Shown piece by piece: positions 1 through 9,483 of a stretch of DNA of 64,000 nt. Source of the stretch: Buddleja alternifolia (taxonomy: Eukaryota > Streptophyta > Magnoliopsida > Lamiales > Scrophulariaceae). Numbering within the stretch: the first letter of the stretch is position 1; every line of letters begins with the position of its first letter. Location of the stretch: positions 22,826,104-22,890,103 of the forward strand of contig CM033402.1 of the NCBI GenBank assembly GCA_019426215.1, written 5' to 3'. Position numbers and translations under genes: made by a program. Under the pieces are notes generated by a model. It did not search any database and was not told the DNA's origin. It was given only the letters and a program-made list of their open reading frames with translations.

Positions 1-342
1 GCGTTATATCCAAACCTACCAATTCCTACAAGAGCACTGCTTGAACAGTTTGACATTCCTCTTCAGAGAACATCCATTTCAGAACCTACAGATCCACAGA
101 TCTTAGCTGAAGAAAGGAAGATGACTGATTTTAGCCAAGCTTTTCGAATCTGCCTAAGGTACATTGGTATCGACCCAACTGACTGGGATAATCACTTTAA
201 AGTATTCAAAAAGAGACAACAAGAAGAAAACAAGCTTATCATCAACAAAGATCATGAAGCAATGATGATCTTGAAAGACAATCTGACTGAAGCTATCCGA
301 GCTGAAATGTCCAAGCGATACAGAGTTAGACCAAGTCATTAA
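1..342 (+). CDS. C-terminal end of the SIRE-like extra ORF (ORF3), partial
   Basis: The frame is open from base 1 to the TAA at 340-342, so the ATG at 121 is internal and not a start. The residues match the end of the S3 ORF3 (42136-42472) almost position by position, including the block around RICLRYIGI and the final EAIRAEM-KRY segment. Two independent copies keep this C-terminus, so it was under protein-level selection while the family was active. It shows no transmembrane segment and no known catalytic motif. Its function is unknown. By position it is the ORF that SIRE-type elements carry after pol, sometimes called envelope-like. Confidence 0.8.
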   Translation, partial: ALYPNLPIPTRALLEQFDIPLQRTSISEPTDPQILAEERKMTDFSQAFRICLRYIGIDPTDWDNHFKVFKKRQQEENKLIINKDHEAMMILKDNLTEAIRAEMSKRYRVRPSH

Positions 343-579
343 AGCTTTCTGATTTTACATTATCTATATTCTTGTCTCTTATATCTTTAAATATTCAGCT
401 GTAAAAATGCTTGTAATTCTCGATAAATATGAAATGCATTTTTTTTCTTGCTGAAACATCTCGTTGAAGCGTAACTAACTTTAACTAACGTTTACTGATC
501 AAAGCTAACTTTTACTTTTGGCTATCTAACTCTTGAACTATAAAAGAGTAAGTATTGCCATCATCAAAAAGGGGGAAAT
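343..579 (+). other. S1 3' untranslated spacer with polypurine tract
   Basis: Non-coding spacer between the ORF3 stop and the 3' LTR. The last 14 bases (566-579, AAAAAGGGGGAAAT) are the polypurine tract that primes plus-strand DNA synthesis, directly abutting the LTR start TGTTA at 580. The same tract is found before the LTRs of S2 (9484-9497, reverse complement) and S3 (42646-42659). Confidence 0.85.
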
Positions 580-2126
580 TGTTAAGAATTTCATGTTAGA
601 AGTTTTGATGATGACAATTAAGTTTTTGTTAGACCCCAAAAAAAGTTGTAAGTTTATTCTCGTAGAAAACTTGTATAGGCTTTGAAGCGTTAGACTTGTA
701 ATAGATTTATTAGGCTTTGTTATCTTACTTTAGAGTGTTAGGCAAAATAGTCTTAGGCTGAGCGTCTGATGATTTCTGAGTGAGTTTATCAGTGGTAAAG
801 TTCGAAGACTCAAGCGCCTGATCTCAGAAGATAGATACAGTCTCCAAGCGTCCACTTTGGCCAGCTATATCAAGCGTTACCTTATGGGACAGAAGTGATT
901 TCACCTGAATTTACTTCTAAGTCCAGAAGGAGTTTAATGCAAATATTCTCAAAGCATTAAATACCAACGGGTATTAATTTCAAATGCATTAAATGTTGAT
1001 AAGAGCATTTAATATGATAAGCAATGTCAGACGTACGGAGAAGCCACCCTATTGGACTGTCAACTATCTCAGACTGCAGCACCAACTTTCGTGCAGCAGA
1101 TTTTCAGGAAAAAGGACAAAAGCTGTTCACTCGCGAAAGTGAGAGACACGCGCCAGTGCATGTGTCAAACGGACACTTTCTCCAAGAATACCTATAAATA
1201 GGACTTCAACAACAAACAAAAAAAAAGGGCAACAATTTTATCAAAGCCAAATTGCTGTTGCATTAAAATCTCATTCCTTAAAATTCTCAGAAAAGCCAGA
1301 AACTTCAAGAAACATCCAAATTGCTTTTCTTATATTCCTGAGACAGTCAACAAATATCTCAAACATTCTTTTTGAAGAAACCAGATTCCTACTGAGATAT
1401 TACCAAGTTGTTTGAACTTCATCAAAATCAAACAAACCTTTTAGAAAATCCCATCCAAGCCTCGCGATCTGTGTGAAGTCGAAGTTGGATACTTGCATCA
1501 TTTCTGGGTGAAAGAAGCAAGAGGGTTGAAGTGATTTGAAGCAGAAATCTGTGTGATCAAGGAGCTCAAGTCATCGACATCCATCTCTCCCTAATTTGTA
1601 GAAGATTCTGTGTGATTCTTTGAGAATCATTTTAGTGGATTGCCTCCAAGTGCAAAGGAGAAGAAGGACGTAGTTGGGATTACACCACCCAACGAACCTT
1701 ACAAATATTGTGTTATTTACTTTTCAGTCATTTCATTCATCTATCATATCATTGCATAAGTAAAACACAATCAAAAGCTAAGCACCTAAGAAACATCTTG
1801 TGACGCTAAAACTTTCAAAGAGAAGACTCCAAAATCATTCCGCTGTGCTAACCCTGATTAAAAGAACTGAACGCTTAACCTACAAGGTCAAAGTATTCAA
1901 TTCCTGAAGTCTAAGTTAACTTTATAAAACAGTCTTCATTAGACGCTTCACAAAATCTCAAATATCTTATGTGAACGCTAAGGTGAAGCGTCACACTCTT
2001 CAAGCGCCTATCATTTCAAGCGTCCAAATACGTTTAATACGAAATCTTTTTTAAGTCGAAAAAAAGACTAAAGGGTCTATTCAACCCCCCCTTCTAGACC
2101 CTTTCGTATGCCACTTGGGACCAACA
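580..2126 (+). repeat. S1 3' LTR (SIRE-like)
   Basis: 1,547 bp, starting TGTTAAGAATTTC and ending GGGACCAACA (TG...CA). The S3 LTR (42660-44429) has the same start, the same end and many matching internal blocks. A C7 tract lies at 2085-2091, where S3 has C13. The LTR is rich in AAGCG words (685, 812, 846, 872, 1986, 2002, 2018), a feature of this family. Confidence 0.92.
1193..1200 (+). promoter_or_regulatory. TATA box of the S1 LTR
   Basis: TATAAATA, 613 bp into the LTR. The S3 LTR has the same octamer at 43464-43471 in matching context (AATACC-TATAAATAG). This is the likely Pol II start region that divides U3 from R. Confidence 0.6.
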
Positions 2127-2662
2127 GAATGTTTCTTAGAAGCAAGACTTAGAGCATGCTATAATATAGTACTAAGAAGCTCAAAATTACTCAGACACTT
2201 GCAAGTCCTAGCACCTTCAATACACTTGAAGGGACATTTGAGCGCTTACTCGACACATTTTGAGTCACTAACACATCTCCATACATTTATGAATATAAAC
2301 ATTTTCGTCTCCTTATCTTTTAAGGTTCAAATTCAATGTTTCATACATATGTAAGGAACCAACAGACAAATACATTTCACTTCAGCCTGATTGGAGGATC
2401 AATAGCAATACAAAATAGATAATATCTGTAGTACCACAAGAACATCAAGAGTTTGGTCATTAGCAATTCAATTGTTATAACATTTCTGTATCCCTCATAT
2501 GATGCAAATACTTCTATATTACTCTCCACTATGTACTTGACATCTAAAAGAGCAAAATGTCATTTGAAGTATATTGTATCAACCATCCCTGGAAATATGA
2601 GTAGCCATCATGAAAATTTGGCAGTTTCCAAGAATATAGCCAAAACTTATATCACAGTAAGC
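2127..2662. other. Non-coding flank of S1, probably intron of the minus-strand host gene
   Basis: This sequence does not resemble any retroelement in the window. Open frames here (2115-2354, 2453-2731) have no recognisable protein and start inside or beside the LTR. It lies downstream of the exons at 2663-3717, so it is probably intron of that gene, invaded by S1. Confidence 0.4.
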
Positions 2663-3717
2663 CTAAACTTTGAGTTCCAAATTCATCCTCCAACTTTGCA
2701 GATCCTAATAAATCCAGAAAAGAGGAAATGACATAAACAACAAATATTCAGAAATAAGTAAAACAAGACCAAAAGACTACCTCTAGCACCCATAGAAGGA
2801 AGTTCAATCATGCAAAATATTCCCAACACAATTATTTTGGCACAAACTTACTTGTTGCTGATTATCATCGAATAAAAAAGTGTGATACTTGCTTTATTAT
2901 GGGAAAGTCTTGAATTGACCGGATGAAACAATCTATATCCATTAATTATAGTGAGGTCATAGGATGTTGGGTGGTGAGGACCACCCCCAACCCATGTGAT
3001 CTTATAGTCATAAGTGAGCCAGTCATAATGCATACAGTTCACTGTCGAACTCGAATCACCCTTTTGTTACGCTTAACCAACCGAGTTTAAAAGAGCATTG
3101 ACTGATCTCAAGTGCTCTAGAGTAGAACGGTTCATTTTCTTCCCTTCCTAGATCCCTAGAAGGATGCCATACAAACATTATTTCTAACAGATCAATGTAG
3201 ACAAAAAAATTACTTTGTGCCAGTTATTAGACCTTTTTTCTAAAAAAAAAGGTCCATAAAATTACAGCATATTTCAATTGTAACTAGTTATTCTAATGTC
3301 ATTTCTTTAAACCAAGTGAATAACTATAAATCTGACCAATATAATGCCACATTTCACTTTCATAGTTAATACTGAAAATCTTAAAAATGCATTTAAACAA
3401 CAAAACACCTGTTTCAAATTTTCTATTCTACTGAGCAGCTCCTGCCTCGATTCAGTCAATTCCTCCAAATCCATATCCATACAAATTTGAAGTATTTTTT
3501 TCCAAATAGATAAAATGGAGAATTAATTTAACAAACGCACCGCAATATGAGGGCTAATCGGTGTCACATTATCTTTTGTCTGAAAAAGTAAAAGGAAATA
3601 AATCATAAATTACAAAAAAAGATGCAAAACAATTAAAAAAGAACTACTTTTAGTCCTTACCACTGAGAGAGGAATTGGTGGTGAAGTGACGGCAGCGATG
3701 CAATCGGAATTTGCCAT
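2663..3717 (-). CDS. 5' exons of a small host coiled-coil protein gene, truncated
   Basis: This is a spliced plant gene read on the minus strand. Exon 1 (3717-3661) begins ATG GCA AAT TCC and encodes 19 residues before a GTAAGG donor. Exon 2 (3579-3541) follows a TTTTTCAG acceptor, encodes TKDNVTPISPHIA and ends at a GTGCGT donor. Exon 3 (3462-3409) encodes ELTESRQELLSRIENLKQ and ends at a GTGTTT donor. Exon 4 starts at 2704 after TTATTAG and encodes DLQSWR, then runs into a TAG at 2663. All introns are phase 0. Exons 3-4 look like the start of a coiled coil. I do not recognise the gene family by name. The exon 3 acceptor has no good polypyrimidine tract, and exon 4 may have a later donor or may be decayed. 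The rest of the gene would lie beyond the S1 insertion. Confidence 0.5.
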
Positions 3718-4315
3718 CGAAAAATCTTGTTATTTCAATGATATGGATCTGCGTTTTCAGTGCGAAATGGATCGATGCTAGTAATGGGACTCATGTGTTT
3801 TCAAGTTGAATTTCAAAATTTCGACGGCGGTAACTCGAGGCGGAGGCGGGGTATGCGGAGGCGGAGCTTTTGGGGAAGAAATGGCAATTAGGGGATTTGG
3901 GGAGGAAAGGCAGAGCCCCTATATTTTTTTTCCTGGGAAGAAAAAAATAATAGTTTTATAATATAAGATTAGTTTTGTATTAAATATTAGATATTGTTCA
4001 TTTAATCTAATTAAGATTGAGATGAATAGGAATTAAATTTTTTAATCTAATTTACTTGTCCTCTATAATTTCTATTCAAAATAAAAATAAAAATTAATTT
4101 TATATTCCATCTTCGACTTAAGATGAAATTTAAATTAATTTGCATTTTCGTCTATAAACTCATTTCACATTTAAAAGGTTGAGATAAAATATATGTTATA
4201 CGTACATAATTCATAATCTGATCAAATTAAAGTTTAGAATATATGTAAATTTTTCAAACCACAAGATGAAAAAATTATTTCAATTAAACAGGTTAAGTCT
4301 CGGGTTTTGAGTTAA

Positions 4316-4336
4316 TTTAGGGTTTAGGGCTTAGGG
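4316..4336 (+). repeat. Three telomere-type heptamers (TTTAGGG)
   Basis: Two perfect TTTAGGG units are followed by one CTTAGGG. This is too short for a telomere relic. The same word (telo-box) occurs in plant promoters. It lies about 600 bp upstream of the host gene ATG. Confidence 0.6.
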
Positions 4337-4383
4337 AGCCATTTATGAAGAATATTACATATAATCGTATAGTATACTTGATC

Positions 4384-4387
<4 letters not shown>

Positions 4388-4415
<28 letters not shown>
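4388..4415. repeat. (AT)14 microsatellite
   Basis: 28 bp of uninterrupted alternating A and T, flanked by CTTTC and TCCCTCC. Confidence 0.95.
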
Positions 4416-4529
4416 TCCCTCCTAAACTCAGCAATGAAAATACACGTTGCTAATCTAAGTTTTCAAATTTGGAGACCACTAAACCCTTATTCCTTGCTAA
4501 AAGTGATACTAATCAGCACCGAAATAATT

Positions 4530-4691
4530 GTCCTTGCTGACTTACAATTGTAATGAACTATTGCAATTGTTACCAAAAAGATAACTTTTTCGTAACAATT
4601 AATATATTTTGTTACGAGAAACTAGTTTGGGCAACAAAAAATAGGTTTGTTACAATTGTTTTTGTCATAAGAAGTGCAATTTCTTGTAGTG
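4530..4691 (-). mobile_element. Terminal fragment of a CACTA-type DNA transposon
   Basis: The plus strand ends TTTCTTGTAGTG at 4680-4691, the reverse complement of CACTACAAGAAA, the typical plant CACTA terminal inverted repeat. The 150 bp inside it carry repeated TTGTTAC / GTAACAA words in both orientations, like CACTA subterminal repeats. I find no opposite terminus in the window, so this is a one-ended remnant or a very small non-autonomous copy. The inner limit is approximate. Confidence 0.55.
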
Positions 4692-5070
4692 GACTCTAAC
4701 CCTAGTTAGTTAAATACGGGACGAAATAATCGTCATTTATTATGTATGAGTATATTATGAAATTTTCTAAAAAGTTACGGTGAAAAAATCGTCTAAAAAT
4801 ATGCGAATGTGAAATAAATAGATTCTTAGACCTAATATGGATATAAATGAATTATTAGGGGGTAAAAATACGGCTTATGTTTATATGAATTTGAATGATA
4901 TATTACTTGTACTTGCTTTTATTTTATAAAAATAATAGTTTATATGAGTTTCTAGTTGACAATAATTAATATTTGGATAAATTATAGAAGTTCTAGGTTT
5001 TTAATTGTGTACTACTCAATTTTTGGATAAATTATTATTTTAGAAAATATAAGCAAAGTAAAAGCAATAT
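4692..5070. other. AT-rich intergenic sequence, nothing identified
   Basis: Between the CACTA end and the Ang-E LTR. No open frame, repeat array or known element end is visible. Confidence 0.5.
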
Positions 5071-6732
5071 TGTTAGGTTAATGTCCTCAAATGCCACTAG
5101 AGGATTAGAGAATGTTAGGACATTATTAATTTGTAATTGTTTCACTCCCTATCAATAAAAGGCAATTAGTTGTTTACTATTATATTGACATTTATATATT
5201 GTAATCATCTATAAGTCCATGAACACAAGAGTTAGCTCTCTAAGGTACTAGAGGAGTTTGATACTTGTGTACTAAAATAGTCTGCAAGTCAATGATTTTC
5301 AATTGAGCATTTGAAATCATGAAAACTTGTATGATATGAGTTTTGACGAGAAAGGTGCTCGTCAATCATTAGGAAGTAGTGAAGAACTCAGATCATAGAT
5401 GCACTGATGGAGATAGTTGCACTCAGACATCACTCGCATATATTCTGTCACATGAATTTTCACTCTTTGACAGTCAATGACAGAATTGATTAAATTATAA
5501 TAGGAGTGTCTGAACTTTAGACTTGAGGAATCGAGTTGAAGATACGCTTGTGACATTAGGTTTTTCATTAGAGTAGTTAGGCCCAGTTCACCCTTTGGTG
5601 GGGTCAACCTCGAACTGCAACCGAATGGGCAAATAGTGGTCTTAACTGATATCCAAGATGAAATTCGTTCTCTCGAAGGTGAATGAGCAATTATCCTATG
5701 CATTTATAAGTAAGTTAGATCTTAAAATCTTTGGCCAAAGCATTAACTGATCTGAACTTGTTATAAATATAGCATAGTATCACGTTAATGAGTTTGACCA
5801 AAAATGATGGCTCTCACTTGACTGGGATAAGAAAAGGAAGAGTTTATATTCACACGGTATTTATAATAGGAAAGGTAAAAATGATCTAATCATTTTATCT
5901 TATTTGGGTTACAATATGGACCACTTGACTAGCTAGATGGGACCCATATTCAATGGAATCCTCCCATTGCCAAATATAGATGAACGTAAAGAGTCACGCT
6001 TAAAAAGGAAATGCCGATAGAAAATATGGAATACTTCTTGTGGTAATATTTTAACTATTGGATACTTAAAATTAATTAAATGGAATTAGTTATTTCAAAA
6101 AAATAAGTTGGTTCATTTATAATTTAATTAATGTGTTATTTCTTGGAAAAATAAAATTAACTAAATATCCTATCTATTATTTAATTAGATTAATTAATTG
6201 GATTGAACTAATTAATTAAATAATGGATTGGACTGAGCTCAAATTGGTGTACCAAGAGGCACACCAAGACCATAAAGGACGGCTAATAGGCGTCCATAAT
6301 GGGCTAATTTAAGCCTAAGGTATTAATTTAAGTGATATAAATATATCACAAGTTAATACCTAGGTCATAAGTAACAATTAACGCTTGGGCCACAAGACAA
6401 AAAATTCCTCTCTCTCCCTAGTCCTAGCCATCGGTCATCAAGCCAAGCAAGGAGGATTTTTTTTTCTGATCAAATTTTTTCCGGCGAGACAATTTAGTGG
6501 CAGCACTTTTGGATTGCTCGGATTATCAAGATTTCAGCTGGAGTTGTCTGTGAAGAAATTGAAGGATTCTAATTTGTGAGATTCTCCAACCACTTCGCTA
6601 CAATGGGTAAAGTATTTTTTACTGTATCATACATACGTCTGATAAAACCCCGGGATTGATCTTGTAATGGGGAAATGCAAATAAAAATTTAATATTATGT
6701 TTCTGCTGCGTTTGGTTATTTTTTTTCCAACA
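5071..6732 (+). repeat. Ang-E 5' LTR
   Basis: 1,662 bp, from TGTTAGGTTAATG to TTTTCCAACA. The internal block around 5576-5700 (conserved words near CCTTTGGTGGGGTC) recurs in the LTRs of Ang-D (about 49050) and in solo LTRs C1 (about 16250) and C2 (about 53940), so these are related LTR families. The 113-residue minus-strand open frame at 5362-5703 is a chance frame inside the LTR. Confidence 0.88.
6336..6343 (+). promoter_or_regulatory. TATA box of the Ang-E LTR
   Basis: TATAAATA about 1,265 bp into the LTR, followed by a GC-richer transcribed region up to the primer site. Confidence 0.5.
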
Positions 6733-6733
6733 G

Positions 6734-6746
6734 TGGTATAAGAGCC
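6734..6746 (+). other. Primer binding site of Ang-E (initiator tRNA-Met type)
   Basis: TGGTATAAGAGCC begins one base after the LTR end. It differs by one base from the TGGTATCAGAGCC typical of plant copia elements primed by initiator tRNA-Met. It fixes the LTR/internal boundary. Confidence 0.85.
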
Positions 6747-8548
6747 AAATCGCGGGATTCGGCGTGTGTAATTTATGTGTAAATATGAAATAAAGATGCA
6801 TGATTTACAGTTTTTATCGATGCATTATTAGATACGTGGATTTCGCTTTTTTTTTTTGTGTTTTTGAAGATTTTATTTATTTTATTCGTTAGAAATTGAT
6901 AAATCACGTTTTATGTAATTTTGATATGATAAAATAATTATGAAAAGATGGGGATCGGAAATCCCCATCGACGGTAGCAAAACTTGTGGCGGCATGAGCC
7001 GCTGGCTACTGGGCTACATACAGACTGACTGGGTCTGCTGTGTACAGGCCCAACAACCCATTCGCATGAACAGCTGGGTTGTCGCGTGACCGCTGTGTTG
7101 TTGGGCTCCACAGCGAGCCTACCCATGTGTTTTTAACACACGGATCTGTCAACGACCCGGGTTGACCCGTGGGGAACCCGGGTATATTATTAAATAAATA
7201 TATTTATTTAGTTTTTGATAAAAATTGGATTTTAATGCAAAAATAAATAATAGTTATTTATTTTAATATTCCTAGTAATCTAATGTTAATAAAAGTTAGA
7301 CTTTGAATTAAATTGGATTCCTTCCATTGTGAAATTAATTTTAATATACTTAGAGATTAATTTTTATTAAAATTGGATGTTAATATAAAACTAATTGGAG
7401 TTCATTAAAATTGAATTTTCAAATAGGATCAAGTAAATTTAATTTCCTCGAGAATATGAAAAACAATAATTGAATTTGGAATTTAATTCGAAATTAACAT
7501 ATATGATTTTCGTGTGTTATATGATATATATCATGTTTGACATGTTATGTGATGGGAGACATGATTCATAGACTTAGGCTCGTTTATATTTGCATTTCTT
7601 TTCAATGGGTTGTAAAGGCTTTTTGAGTCTATTTTTATTTTCTTTCTAGATTATTTTTGTATAGGTGGCTTATATTGAAATGTAATAGTTAGTAATAGAA
7701 TAGGCCCGAAGGAGAAATTCAAGCCGAATCGAGGAGATACAAGAAGGAGCTTTAGAAGCTTTAGTATAGTTTTTTTTTTTCGATTGAGACAATGGCTTGT
7801 CTCAATCTAGGAATAAAAGTCCATGAATCGTGTGTTGTTAGCTTTCTAGGATTGCTATCTTTTTATTTTAATCCATGTTTGTATGTTTAGTATAAAATGG
7901 ATTAATGTGCAAAGTGATTTACCTAATAAATAATTTAAATTCTCCCACTTTGAAAATATTTAGTAAAGGGTACTAGTTATCATGTCCTCCACTGAACATA
8001 GGAGAAATTAAAATCATATTTAATATATAATATCGTCCATAAGCAATGGGGGTTATATATTGAAATATATTTTAAATTTTTTCTAAGTGCACGAATGCCA
8101 TTAGTCAAAATAAATTTCACCTCACATACCAGCAAAAGGTAACTAGGTAAAATTCAATTGTTAGACTAATAGATAGTCAGTGGGTTGAACTTACATTATT
8201 CATAAATCAATAAGATCGTTAAAAGGTTGAGATTTGATGAATAATGGACAAAAGAATTGAATCATCCATTTGATGGATTGATGTTGGACATCACTTTAAT
8301 AGATCAATTAGGCCACATACCCGCAAAAGGTTGCAATCTATTGATCTAGTTAAAGAAATCAATCACCACTACGAAGCCTTCCAATGATGACTTCCGAATT
8401 CCATAGTGGGAGTGTGGATTTTTGAAAAATGTCGTGGGAGCTAATTTTATTTTGAAAGTCCTTAATTTAATATTGGAACAACAATTACATTAGAATCTAA
8501 TAACCCTTTTTACTTTTCTGCAATTATTTGCTTATTATCTCTCTCACT
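6747..8548 (+). other. Long 5' leader of Ang-E with conserved hairpins
   Basis: A non-coding leader of 1.8 kb. Around 6960-7180 it is GC-rich; from 7180 to 7510 it is AT-rich. A perfect 10-bp inverted repeat (ATTGAGACAA / TTGTCTCAAT, loop TGGC) lies at 7783-7806. Three stem-loops lie at 8100-8170, 8194-8246 and 8300-8348. All have counterparts in the Ang-D and Ang-G leaders at nearly the same distance from gag. A block containing GTGGGAG (8434-8440) is also shared. Confidence 0.75.
8100..8348 (+). ncRNA. Three-stem-loop cis-acting RNA array in the Ang-E leader
   Basis: Stem-loop 1: ATTAGTC 8100-8106 with GACTAAT 8164-8170, plus inner AATTT-ACC / GGT-AAATT, tip ACC-AGCAAAA-GGT. Stem-loop 2: 8194-8208 with 8231-8246, 15 bp with one bulged G, tip ATC-GTTAAAA-GGT. 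Stem-loop 3: TAGATCAAT 8300-8308 with ATTGATCTA 8340-8348, tip ACC-CGCAAAA-GGT. Stems are unrelated in sequence while the tips share a 3-bp stem and an A-rich 7-nt loop. This is a structural element of the genomic RNA, probably for packaging or dimerisation, and not an independent gene. Confidence 0.6.
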
Positions 8549-8774
8549 ATGACTATCAATCTATTGTCTTTACTACTTGAAAAGAACACTTTGATTGGTC
8601 CACACTATGTGGACTGGCTTCAAAAATTGAAAATAGTCCTCAATATGGAGTCACTGGGGGTATGTATTGGAGGATGTTGATATCCCAGCCGCGCCAGCAA
8701 GGACACGTGCTAGTGAGGAGGAAGTCGCAGCTCGTGAGAAATGGGTCAAAGACGACGTCCGGGTTCGTGGTACA
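8549..8774 (+). pseudogene. Ang-E gag, N-terminal fragment
   Basis: ATG at 8549, 201 nt after the last leader hairpin. It reads into the copia gag start motif LIGPHYVDWLQKLKIVL, equivalent to LNGPNFPDWLRNLKIVL in Ang-G. A frameshift near 8635 is needed to continue into the next conserved part (YVLEDVDIPAAPARTRASEE, ending KWVKDDVRVRGT). The frame is then cut at 8774. Gag would form the cytoplasmic virus-like particle; this fragment cannot. Confidence 0.75.
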
Positions 8775-8903
8775 TGATAGGAGTCATTTTTACGTGTCTT
8801 ATAAGTCCATTGTGTTTATGTTTTAGGTGTATTTATCGCTTGATTCTTGCCACATGTGCGTTTAATCCGTGCGTTAAGTAATTTCAGGCCTTAGATGGAT
8901 GCA
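8775..8903 (+). repeat. Stub of an Athila-like LTR (F family)
   Basis: It starts TGATAGGAGTCATTTTTACG and runs parallel to the first 130 bp of the F LTR read from 30317 on the minus strand, including the block near GCTTGATTCTTGCCACATG. It is cut off near 8903, where SIRE-like LTR sequence begins. The F-type LTR start lies exactly at the break in Ang-E gag, so an F-type element probably inserted there and was later mostly deleted. The 5 bp before it are GTACA. Confidence 0.75.
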
Positions 8904-9483
8904 ACTTTTGTCCTTTTTCCTGAAAACCTGCTGCACAAGAGTTGGTGCTGCAGTCTGTGAATAGTTGACAGTCAAATAGGGTGGCTTCTCCGTACGTTTG
9001 ATAGTGCTTATCACATTTAATGCTCTTATCAGCATTTAATGCATTTTGAATTAAATGCCCGATGGCACTTAATGCACTGGGAATATTTGCATTAAACTCC
9101 TTCTGGACTTAGAAATAAATTTAGGTGAAATCAGTCATTGTTAGACGCTCAATCAGCCTTAAATCACTTCTGTCCTAAGAGTGACGCTTGATGTAGCTGG
9201 TCAATCTGGACGCTTGGAATCTTCATCTTCATTCAGACTTCAGGCTCTTGAATCTTCAAACTTTACTTCTGATAAACTTACTCAGAACATATCATATGCT
9301 CAGTCTAAGGTGACTTAGCCTAACAATCTAGAATAAAAACAAAACAAAGCCTATATAGCCTATTACAAATCTAACGCTTAAAACTTATACAAGTTTCTTA
9401 ATAAAATCAAACTTACATATTTTGGGGTCTAACAAATAATCCTCATTGTCATCATCAAAACATCTAACATGAAATTCCTAACA
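8904..9483 (-). repeat. S2 3' LTR, truncated
   Basis: Starts on the minus strand at 9483 with TGTTAGGAATTTC and matches the first 580 bp of the S1 and S3 LTRs. The block near 8905-9000 corresponds to about 1020-1115 of S1. The remaining kilobase of LTR, including the TATA box, has been lost at the 8903/8904 junction. The polypurine tract is at 9484-9497. Confidence 0.85.

Larger units (their letters stand above)
1..2126 (+). mobile_element. S1: 3' end of a SIRE-like Ty1/copia retrotransposon
   Basis: The left edge of the window cuts into a SIRE (Maximus)-like element. Visible parts, in order, are the last 113 codons of the extra ORF downstream of pol, a short untranslated stretch, a polypurine tract and the complete 3' LTR. 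It is closely related to S3 (33718-44429) and S2 (minus strand, 8904-28607), which show the pol genes missing here. The 5 bp after the LTR are GAATG; the matching target duplication lies outside the window. Confidence 0.92.
3718..4479. other. 5' UTR and upstream region of the minus-strand host gene; AT-rich intergenic DNA
   Basis: The first 200 bases are GC-richer than their surroundings and lead, on the minus strand, into the ATG at 3717. The G-rich plus strand at 3830-3900 reads as pyrimidine-rich on the gene strand, which is common in plant core promoters. Beyond about 3950 the DNA becomes very AT-rich and no gene is visible. The telomere-like units and the AT microsatellite are listed separately. 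Confidence 0.45.
5071..8774 (+). mobile_element. Ang-E: 5' part of an Angela-like Ty1/copia element
   Basis: This part holds the 5' LTR, primer binding site, a roughly 1.8 kb leader and the first part of gag. The element stops abruptly at 8774, in the gag segment just after KDDVRVRGT, where an Athila-like LTR stub begins. The leader aligns block by block with that of Ang-D (minus strand, 54958-56220), which assigns both to one lineage. pol and the 3' LTR are absent. Confidence 0.85.

Noticed and set aside
2115..2731. Small plus-strand genes
   Set aside because: Frames start at the LTR border or in the antisense of the proposed host intron and have no recognisable content.
4316..4336. Telomere or ancient chromosome-fusion site
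   Set aside because: Only three heptamers, one imperfect; too short to infer a fusion.
5362..5703. 113-residue minus-strand frame
   Set aside because: Falls inside the Ang-E LTR, antisense, with no conserved residues in related LTRs.
6734..6746. Fragment of a tRNA gene
   Set aside because: Only the 13-nt primer site is present next to an LTR end; no cloverleaf follows.
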